From: Bacteroidota bacterium
GTDB lineage: Bacteria; Bacteroidota; Ignavibacteria; Kryptoniales; JAKASW01
Reading direction: 5' to 3'
NCBI GenBank assembly: GCA_021811615.1
Contig: JAJZNW010000022.1
Span: 1-41,869 of the forward strand
DNA length: 41,869 nucleotides
The notes beneath the pieces are model-generated. The model made no database searches, was not told where the DNA came from, and saw only the letters and a program-made list of their open reading frames with translations. A program made the translations under genes and the position numbers. Shown in pieces: positions 35,609 through 41,869 of the stretch; within the stretch, counting starts at the first letter, position 1, and the number at the start of each line of letters is the position of its first letter.

Positions 35609-36208
35609 TCAGTGGTAAATAATTACGTCAGTGCGGCGGTTATCCGCTCTTCCGGCGGCAGTGCTGTTTGACGCTATCGGCTTTCTGGATCCGTTCGCAA
35701 CGAGCGTGAAATCGCTCAGCGGCACGCCGAGACGCGCCGAAAGAGAGTCTGCGACGCGCGCGGCCCTTTGTCTCGAAAGCCTCACGTTGTACCAGGGCGC
35801 GCCTATCGAATCTGCATTCCCCTCGACAACTATATGGATGCCGCCCGCTCCGCGGTCTCTCACGAGGCCCTGGACCCGGTCGAAAATGCAGTAGACGTTC
35901 TTATTGATATGAGATTTGTTGAATGCAAAATAAATCCGAACGGGAGAATTGTGTACGCCAGTTTCTGCAGATTGGCCCTTTGTCATCGGCGCCGCCGGTT
36001 TAGCCGCCGCAATTTCTGAGCGAGTGCCTGCTACCCCGTTCCTCTGCGTCGCCGGAGCAGACACCGAAACCGAAGGCTGCCGGGAGGGGACAATGTACTG
36101 CGGTTTCCTGGCTGCAGGTTTGAACTCAAAGAAAAGAAAAAGCAAGGCACCAAGAACGACTAAACCAATCAGTACCTTGCCACCGGGTTGAATTTTTACA
36201 CGCGCCAT
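35609..36208 (-). CDS. Membrane-anchored OmpA-domain protein
   Basis: A 199-residue protein with one N-terminal membrane helix (about residues 11-28, no cleavage site seen), a Pro/Ala/Ser-rich linker (30-85) and an OmpA-type peptidoglycan-binding domain (90-199). The domain has YFAFNKSHI, EGNADSIGAPWYNVRLSRQR (the usual GHTD is GNAD here, with D133 kept), and GRADNRRTDVII. Its topology suggests anchoring in the inner membrane like MotB- or TolR-type proteins rather than an outer-membrane barrel. No clear ribosome site precedes the ATG. The 68-bp gap to the upstream coiled-coil gene suggests a shared transcript. Confidence 0.8.
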   Translation of the reverse strand: MARVKIQPGGKVLIGLVVLGALLFLFFEFKPAARKPQYIVPSRQPSVSVSAPATQRNGVAGTRSEIAAAKPAAPMTKGQSAETGVHNSPVRIYFAFNKSHINKNVYCIFDRVQGLVRDRGAGGIHIVVEGNADSIGAPWYNVRLSRQRAARVADSLSARLGVPLSDFTLVANGSRKPIASNSTAAGRADNRRTDVIIYH

Positions 36209-36276
36209 ATATCAGAATCGTTTTGTGGGGCCGCACGTCAACACCTGCGGAGGAATCACGAATTCAGATCCGGAGA

Positions 36277-36945
36277 TCAGCTTTCGGATGGGCTTGAGGG
36301 GGTTTTTCTCCGCTTAGGACTGTGAGATTGCTCTGCGACGTCCTGCGGGACGAAATACTGAAGGACGCCCGACAACCTCTGTTCTTCCTTCTCCTTCTCC
36401 TCCTGCCATGCCTGGAACTTATCGCGAGCCTCCTTGACGGAATTGTTGTTGTCTTCCATCTTCTCGCGGATCTCGTTGAAAATTCTTTCCATCTCTTCCT
36501 GGAGGCGCTTGTTCTCTTCGCTCTTCTTCTGCTCCATCTCGCGCAGCCTTCGCTCTTCAATCTTCTCGAACTGCGTCAGCGCCTTGTCGCGTTTGACGGC
36601 GTCCTGGATGACATCTTCCGCAGGTATGCGCAAGGCTTCCAAGGCAACCATAAGCGCGCTCCGTCTTATCTCGGTAGATGCGCCTTTGAGATGAGAACTC
36701 TTCAAGAGTTCCTCGGCACGGTACACCGTAAATGCGTTTGCAGGCTCTTTGATGCCGAAGGCCTGATATATCGCTTCGAAGCTCGGAAGTTCTTCACCGA
36801 CGCGCGCCACCGGTTGTTCGAGCTGGGGCTCGCCGATCTCCACACGCGCAGGTGGCTGCGATTGAGCCGGCTCTACCGCCTGCTCTGCTCTCTTCTCTTC
36901 GTCTTCAACAGATACAAATACGTTGTACCATTTCTTTTCTGCCAT
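36277..36945 (-). CDS. Coiled-coil protein of unknown function
   Basis: I do not recognise this 222-residue soluble protein. Residues 1-50 are acidic and begin MAEKKWYNVFVSVEDEE. Residues 53-113 look like a small helical domain (PSFEAIYQAFGIKE, then RAEELLKSSHL and RRSALMVALEALRIPAEDVI). Residues 115-190 are a strongly charged Glu/Lys/Arg coiled coil (EERRLREMEQKK, EEMERIFNEIREKMED), and the tail is basic and Ser/Pro-rich (SPKRRKTPSSPSES). There is no signal peptide. A strong GGAGGTAAT precedes the ATG and a promoter-like pair lies upstream. It is next to an OmpA-domain gene, so a structural or envelope role is possible, but there is no direct evidence. Confidence 0.75.
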   Translation of the reverse strand: MAEKKWYNVFVSVEDEEKRAEQAVEPAQSQPPARVEIGEPQLEQPVARVGEELPSFEAIYQAFGIKEPANAFTVYRAEELLKSSHLKGASTEIRRSALMVALEALRIPAEDVIQDAVKRDKALTQFEKIEERRLREMEQKKSEENKRLQEEMERIFNEIREKMEDNNNSVKEARDKFQAWQEEKEKEEQRLSGVLQYFVPQDVAEQSHSPKRRKTPSSPSES

Positions 36946-36967
36946 ATTACCTCCAGAAATTCAACTA

Positions 36968-36996
36968 AATTTAGAAGCGGACCGCCTCTTAATCAA
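36968..36996 (-). promoter_or_regulatory. Candidate promoter of the coiled-coil gene with CTAAATTTAG box
   Basis: On the minus strand TTGATT (36996-36991), a 17-bp spacer and TAAATT (36973-36968) form a promoter-like pair; the -10 is in the palindrome CTAAATTTAG (36965-36974). It lies just beyond the susD terminator, as expected for a new transcription unit. Confidence 0.5.
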
Positions 36997-37048
36997 GCGT
37001 TTGAAGCAAAAAAGTGTGGCTGATCACTGAACTAATATCTTTCATGAC

Positions 37049-37083
37049 AAAAAATCCCGTGCCGCCGAAAGCGGCACGGGATC
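37049..37083 (-). terminator. Strong intrinsic terminator after susD
   Basis: A perfect 12-bp stem (ATCCCGTGCCGC on plus at 37054-37065, its complement at 37071-37082) with a 5-nt loop is followed by a run of T on the minus strand (complement of AAAAA ending at 37049). It lies 35 bp after the susD stop. Confidence 0.92.
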
Positions 37084-37117
37084 AATCCTAATTCCGGTAC
37101 TTCACCGGGCGTACTTC

Positions 37118-38530
37118 CTAGTAAGTCGAAGTAAGCGCCGGATCGGCAACCGAGTTGACCGTGGTCTTCTTGAAGAGATCACTGGAGGTCTGTGCAGGCG
37201 TATTCGGGTTCGCAGTCAGTTCGTTAGTCGGATAGAAGAACCGCTGCGGGAAATCAGTACCGTGCGTCGGCGTGAGCTTCACAGTCTTCCCGCCTGAAGT
37301 ATAAACGATCTGGTAATTGATCCTCCTCAGGAAATTGAAGAGTTCAACCTGCGGGAAGAGCGACATGTATTCCTCGTTCCAGATTGTTTGCAGGAGAGCG
37401 CTCTGGGTCGCGACTGCGGCCTCAGTCCCTGCGTAGGTCGCAGTAGAGTCACCGAACGCATTATTGTTATAAGTAATCGCGTTGTTCAGGTAAGTGACCG
37501 CACTGCTCAATTTGCCTTCTCTCGCGTAAGCTTCAGCAATCAACAGGTTGGTTTCAGAAGCTCTGAAGATCGGGAACTGGGCGGTGGCAGAAAAGCCCTT
37601 GTTATAGTTAAGATCGACCGGGCTTGCCGAAGTATCGAAGTAGTAGTTCATCTGAGCACTGTCGCCATAGGCTTCAAGCATAGGTATCATGAAGCTCTTG
37701 CTTGCATCGATGTAACCGCTTCTGTCGTACACTCCGAAAGAATACCAGAGGTTCATATCGCCGTTGTAAGTACCGGTCGTATGGAGGAACGTCATATCCT
37801 CTGAACCATCGGTGGCAGTAATTCCCTTTTGCGCCCACGCGATCACGTTGTCCAGATCGGCGGTGGAGTATTTATCGTAGCGTGCCATCTGCATTTCGAA
37901 CTGAGCCTTTGCAGTATACGCCGCTTCCAACCATTCCTTGGCGCTTCCGCCGGAGCTGAAGATGTCGTCGGAAAGGTTTGCGTCGTTCGAGGTAAGCAGC
38001 GCAATACCTGTATCCAGGGTTGCCTGAACTTCGCTGTACACCTGGATCTGTGGATCGAACTTCGGAGTCGTGGTTACCTTCGGTTCGGCTGCCTGGGAGT
38101 AAGGGACCGCACCCCAGAGTGCGGTGATGTTACCCATTTGAATCCCCTCGAGGATCTTAGCCGCTCCCTCAAGGTTCTTCTGCCCATCGGCCGCAGCTTC
38201 CTGCTCGCAAAGGCGAAGGTTGTATATGACGCTGTTGTAGGCATTCGCCCAATCGTTAGCATAGTCCTGGGCCGAAGTCTGATAGTTATAATAGCCCTGG
38301 AACTGCCTTGATGAACCTGTAGCTGCCTGTCCCCACATAGAAGCCATTTGCGAAGGGAAGCCTTCCATGAACTCATCGAAGGTACCTTCCGATCCGGCGA
38401 ATAGCTGTGGAGCAGGTGCACTCGTAGCGCCGTACGGGTTCGTGGAGTAGCCCTTCGTGAACGAAGTGCAACCGACGAGGGCCACGCCGAAAAACGCCAG
38501 TACCGCGACGTATGTTAAACTTTTCTTCAT
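37118..38530 (-). CDS. SusD/RagB-family nutrient-binding lipoprotein
   Basis: A 470-residue surface lipoprotein that forms the lid of a SusC-type transporter. The lipobox LVGC places the lipidated cysteine at C21. The body is helix-rich with TPR-like segments, for example LEAAYTAKAQFEMQMARYDK and RASETNLLIAEAYAREGKL, the usual phrase before the late SusD helices, and a C-terminal half with LLQTIWNEEYMSLFPQVELF. These match the SusD-like family. AAGGGAG precedes the ATG. It starts 13 bp after the susC stop, so both are in one operon, and a strong terminator closes the operon. No hydrolase is adjacent inside the window, so the glycan or peptide substrate is unknown. Confidence 0.92.
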   Translation of the reverse strand: MKKSLTYVAVLAFFGVALVGCTSFTKGYSTNPYGATSAPAPQLFAGSEGTFDEFMEGFPSQMASMWGQAATGSSRQFQGYYNYQTSAQDYANDWANAYNSVIYNLRLCEQEAAADGQKNLEGAAKILEGIQMGNITALWGAVPYSQAAEPKVTTTPKFDPQIQVYSEVQATLDTGIALLTSNDANLSDDIFSSGGSAKEWLEAAYTAKAQFEMQMARYDKYSTADLDNVIAWAQKGITATDGSEDMTFLHTTGTYNGDMNLWYSFGVYDRSGYIDASKSFMIPMLEAYGDSAQMNYYFDTSASPVDLNYNKGFSATAQFPIFRASETNLLIAEAYAREGKLSSAVTYLNNAITYNNNAFGDSTATYAGTEAAVATQSALLQTIWNEEYMSLFPQVELFNFLRRINYQIVYTSGGKTVKLTPTHGTDFPQRFFYPTNELTANPNTPAQTSSDLFKKTTVNSVADPALTSTY

Positions 38531-38543
38531 ATTGCTCCCTTTC

Positions 38544-41500
38544 TTAGTAATTCAGCGCGATTGAGAATATCCAAGACCGGACGCTTGGGTTGTTGAAGTA
38601 ATCGAGTCCCTGTCCGTTCGTGGGACCGGTCAGGTTGGCCAGCGGGTCTACTCCGCCGTACTTCGTCCATAGCGCCAGGTTGCGGCCGATAACGCTGAGC
38701 TGCAAGCTCTGCATACCGATCGCCTTCAGCGGCACGGTGTAAGAGAGCGACACCTGCGCAAGTCGGACAAAACCACCCGGCTGAATATACTGTTCTGACG
38801 GGCCGGTGAAACCGGAACCAGGACCGTCGTAAAAATAAGACTCGTCTACAATAACGTTTCCGGCGCCGAAATTATGTACATATCCTCTGAAGGAGTATGT
38901 GCCGTTGGCGTTCTTCCTGAATGCAGCGCTTGCAGGCATCTGATTCGCCGGAATTCCCCAATCTTCGCCCTGAGCCATCTGAGCGACCGTGTAACCGTCA
39001 TAGTTCTTTAATGTCGTAGCCTGCTGTGCCGATATCGTGGTCCACCAGTTCTGGAATGCAGCTTTGCCGAAGTAAGACAGGGCTCCTTCAGTACCGTTCC
39101 AGACTTGACCGCCGACCTGGAAGTCAAATCTGAATCCGAACGTGAACCGGTCGAAACGGAATGTGTTTGAAATGGAAGCGATATACTTTGGATTTGGGTC
39201 GCCTATCACGCCAGGCGTTGCGGCATCTCCAACCGGGAAACCATAGCCCGGAGCTGTCGAGTCGGCAAGGTTGAGAGCCAGCGTACCGTTCGCGTTGCGA
39301 TCCCACCTTGTGCCGTAGAGGACGCCGACCTGCTGACCGAGGATAGCTTCAGACGCAGGATCTGTAAATCCTTCGAGGAATACGTTCGTTACTCCCGAAA
39401 GGTCGTACACTATGTTATGGTTAGTGGTCCAGTTGCCGATCGTCTGCCAGGAGAAACCGCCGGTCCTGACCCAGTTGACGGTGACCTGAGCTTCGTATCC
39501 GACGTTGCTGAGTTTCGCTGCGTTGGAATTGATGAAGCTGTAACCGGACGACGGCGCCACGTTGAGGCCGAGGATAGCATTGGTCGTCAAATCGTGATAA
39601 CCAGTCAGGCTTAACTCGAGCCAATCTTTTAAGAGATTCAAATCGAGGCCATATTCAAACTCGGTCGTCTTCTCTGGAGCCAATGCTGCGTTGCCGAGTG
39701 TTGTTGAGGCGACGACGCCACCGCCATAATACTGCAAACCTATCGCCGGTCCGAAACCGTTTCCGATCACCGGGTTCGCGACGACATAATTGGCGGTCTC
39801 GTAAGCGCCGGGCTGGACAGCGGCCGAACCGAAGGCTGCTCTCAACTTACCGTTATTGATTATCGAATTATCCTTGAACATCGGGAGCTGCGTGAATTCC
39901 CACGCGACGCTCGCCGAAGGATAGAAGAAGAGCGAGGGAGCGCCTGGACCGTAGGTCGACGAGCTCTCGTCTCTGCCTGCAAGCGAGAAAAACAACTGCC
40001 GGTAGAAGTTCAAATTCAACTGACCGTACATGGCCGCATCGCGAGTGATGATCTTCGACTCGCCGGGAGCGTACGAAGCCGCGTTGCCAAGTGTGGCAGG
40101 CGCTGTCGGGATAATGTACGTGGTGGCGATTATGCCCTCGTTTTGCAGCTGCGTATCGTTGAGGTGGAAACCGAGCAAAAGGGTGGACGAGAAGTCGTTG
40201 GAGAACTCATGCGTCGCCCGGCCTATCAGGTCGGTATTCACCATATATGACGTGTTGAAGTTCTTTATTAATTGTCCGAGCGGCTGTGACGCGTCGTACG
40301 GAGCGAGCACGCTGCTTTCGTGGTCTCCGATGTAGTCGACTCCAGCCCTGTAAGTGAAGTTCAACCAACTCATCGGCTGGTAACTCAGCGATCCCGAACC
40401 GGTGAAATGATCGATCGCGACGTCTGTCGGATTTTGGTAGATCGTAAAGAACGGATTGTCATATCCCATTCCTAAACTCGGATCTCCCGAACCGTTCCGA
40501 TATGTCCTCTGCACACCAGGTGTAACCGCGCCGGTGGGAGAGACATAATTGACAAGGTAAGGAAGATTATTGAAGTCCGGCGGCGTACGGTATGCACCAA
40601 GCAGCAACCCGGAAATATTCGAGCCCTGCTCGATACGGCTCGATGAACTGTTCACGTAAGCCGCATTGATGTCTACCGTGAGATTCTGAGCAAAAGATCT
40701 CGTGAAGGATGAACGAATCGAAGTCATATCATAGGAAGAGTTTGCCTTGACTACGCCGTTCTGACCGAGCCTGTCAAGATCGAGATAGAAATTGCCGTTC
40801 TGATCTCCGCCGCTGATGGTCGCACCGTATTCTTGAGAAACCGCTGGCGCGAAGATCTGGCCTGCCTGATCATAGACCGCCTTTGAGTTCTTCTGAGTGA
40901 TCGGCGCATACGGATAGTTGTATGAGAGGACGTCTGCACCGCCCGACCTTGCCGAGATTTGATCACCCCAGCTGAAAGGCGAATTCCAGAGATAAGCGCC
41001 GTTTCCGCCTTGTCCAAACTGGTTCTGCAGTGGAAATTCTCTCAACAGATTGTCCACCTGAATATTGCTTCTGAGAGAAATATTGACTTTCCTGCCGGGT
41101 GTATACGAACCGCCCTTAGTGGTTATCACGATGACGCCGTTGGCGCCTTGTGATCCCCAGATAGCAGCGGCCGAAGGTCCCTGATAAATTTCAACCGACG
41201 CGATGTCCTGAGGGTTGATGCTGCTCAGAACCGACATCGCAGAAGCGCCCGCGACATCGTTGGCTCCCATGCCCTGACCATTCGAGTTCGTCATGTTTAG
41301 ACTGCCGATTGTTCCGCTGAACACCGGCTCGCCGTCAACAACGATCAAGGGCTGGTTGTCGCCTTGCAGCGATCTGATACCGCGAAGGACTATCCTCGTA
41401 GCCGATCCCGGATCGCCGCTGGAAGGGGTGGCAAATACGCCGGGGGCTTGTCCGGCTAATGCGGTTATAACGTTGTTCGAACCTGAAAGTACCAGTGACT

Positions 41501-41869
41501 GCCCTGCGACCGAAGACACGGCGGTACCCATATGGGACCGGGCTTCGTGCGTACCGATCGCGGTTACAACAACCGGGTTCGTGGTGTAGCCGCTGGGAGC
41601 CAGCTGGAAGTTTTCAGTGGAAGTTTGTCCATCCTGTACCTGGACAATTATCGTTTCATCCTGGTAACCGATGAACCTCGCGACAAGCTGATACCTTCCG
41701 GCAGGAACGTCTGTAATCTTGTAGTCGCCGTTCACATCAGCAGCCGCGCCGTGGGCAGTACCTTCTACTTGAACCGTCGCACCGGGCAGTGTTTCTCCGG
41801 TCTGCTTGTCAGTAACTTTCCCCTTAATGGTACCGGTCTGTGCAAATGCTGCACCGGCGGCAAAAGAAA
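38544..41869 (-). CDS. SusC/RagA-family TonB-linked transporter, 5' end beyond the window
   Basis: The open frame runs to the window edge, so the N-terminus is missing. The visible part starts inside a signal peptide (AAGAAFAQ), then a carboxypeptidase-regulatory-like domain (GKVTDKQTGETLPGATVQVE; GDYKITDVPAGRYQL), a plug with NPVVVTAIGTHEARSHMG, and LRGIRSLQGDNQPLIVVDGE and SVEIYQGPSAAAIWGSQGAN, as in SusC. The barrel ends with VDPLANLTGPTNGQGLDYF and a terminal Tyr, typical of SusC. An internal GTG at 41735 is in frame but is not the start, since domain sequence continues upstream of it. It is followed directly by susD. The protein imports the substrate bound by SusD; which substrate cannot be told. 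Confidence 0.93.
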   Translation of the reverse strand, partial: SFAAGAAFAQTGTIKGKVTDKQTGETLPGATVQVEGTAHGAAADVNGDYKITDVPAGRYQLVARFIGYQDETIIVQVQDGQTSTENFQLAPSGYTTNPVVVTAIGTHEARSHMGTAVSSVAGQSLVLSGSNNVITALAGQAPGVFATPSSGDPGSATRIVLRGIRSLQGDNQPLIVVDGEPVFSGTIGSLNMTNSNGQGMGANDVAGASAMSVLSSINPQDIASVEIYQGPSAAAIWGSQGANGVIVITTKGGSYTPGRKVNISLRSNIQVDNLLREFPLQNQFGQGGNGAYLWNSPFSWGDQISARSGGADVLSYNYPYAPITQKNSKAVYDQAGQIFAPAVSQEYGATISGGDQNGNFYLDLDRLGQNGVVKANSSYDMTSIRSSFTRSFAQNLTVDINAAYVNSSSSRIEQGSNISGLLLGAYRTPPDFNNLPYLVNYVSPTGAVTPGVQRTYRNGSGDPSLGMGYDNPFFTIYQNPTDVAIDHFTGSGSLSYQPMSWLNFTYRAGVDYIGDHESSVLAPYDASQPLGQLIKNFNTSYMVNTDLIGRATHEFSNDFSSTLLLGFHLNDTQLQNEGIIATTYIIPTAPATLGNAASYAPGESKIITRDAAMYGQLNLNFYRQLFFSLAGRDESSSTYGPGAPSLFFYPSASVAWEFTQLPMFKDNSIINNGKLRAAFGSAAVQPGAYETANYVVANPVIGNGFGPAIGLQYYGGGVVASTTLGNAALAPEKTTEFEYGLDLNLLKDWLELSLTGYHDLTTNAILGLNVAPSSGYSFINSNAAKLSNVGYEAQVTVNWVRTGGFSWQTIGNWTTNHNIVYDLSGVTNVFLEGFTDPASEAILGQQVGVLYGTRWDRNANGTLALNLADSTAPGYGFPVGDAATPGVIGDPNPKYIASISNTFRFDRFTFGFRFDFQVGGQVWNGTEGALSYFGKAAFQNWWTTISAQQATTLKNYDGYTVAQMAQGEDWGIPANQMPASAAFRKNANGTYSFRGYVHNFGAGNVIVDESYFYDGPGSGFTGPSEQYIQPGGFVRLAQVSLSYTVPLKAIGMQSLQLSVIGRNLALWTKYGGVDPLANLTGPTNGQGLDYFNNPSVRSWIFSIALNY

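Overview
The window looks like a chromosomal segment of a Gram-negative member of the Fibrobacterota-Chlorobiota-Bacteroidota (FCB) superphylum, most likely a moderately GC-rich Ignavibacteria/Kryptonia/Chlorobi-type lineage. Evidence seen: three secreted proteins end in a type IX secretion (T9SS) sorting domain of the YPNPFNP type, there are three TonB-dependent receptors with N-terminal carboxypeptidase-like domains, and a SusC/SusD pair is present. The lineage below superphylum level is inference. Protein-coding genes fill most of the window, mostly on the minus strand. I see no tRNA, rRNA, CRISPR array, transposase or prophage gene.

Layout. (1) 91-6479, minus: a glycan locus made of a SusD-independent TonB receptor, a T9SS-exported beta-helix protein of unknown function and a T9SS-exported GH76 alpha-1,6-mannanase. 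(2) 7170-9289, plus: an MFS transporter and a metallo-beta-lactamase-fold hydrolase, probably one operon. (3) 9535-13150, minus: N-acetylglucosamine-6-phosphate deacetylase (nagA) with a near-consensus, apparently leaderless promoter; a stand-alone DprA-like Rossmann protein; and a T9SS-exported GH5 glucanase. (4) 13356-15506, minus: a DsbD/ScsB-type disulfide reductase. (5) 16095-17715, plus: a hipB-hipA toxin-antitoxin pair preceded by an AT-rich stretch crowded with ATTAG/CTAAT half-sites. (6) 17790-19601, minus: a Tyr/Ser/Asn-rich putative outer-membrane barrel with a clear terminator. (7) 19975-23093, minus: a metal-type TonB receptor followed by a SCO1-like copper chaperone. (8) 23284-26901, minus: the housekeeping cluster cmk-ispH-rpsA. 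(9) 27243-30855, minus: a NatAB-like ABC exporter and asnS, separated by 8-bp repeat arrays. (10) 31017-32000, plus: an SDR epimerase. (11) 32106-36945, minus: a carboxyltransferase subunit (pccB-like), an outer-membrane barrel with an S-layer-homology-like N-terminus, an OmpA-domain protein and an unknown coiled-coil protein. (12) 37118-41869, minus: a susD-susC pair with a strong terminator; susC runs off the window end.

How it fits together. The organism appears to be a polysaccharide degrader that exports hydrolases through T9SS (machinery not in the window) and imports products by two TonB strategies, one without SusD and one with SusD. The less explained parts are the short degenerate 7-8 bp arrays at gene borders, a very GC-rich palindromic leader upstream of cmk, the hipBA operator-like array, the stand-alone DprA-like protein, and the SLH-barrel/OmpA/coiled-coil neighbourhood. 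I did not find a system I can call clearly new; those are the best leads.
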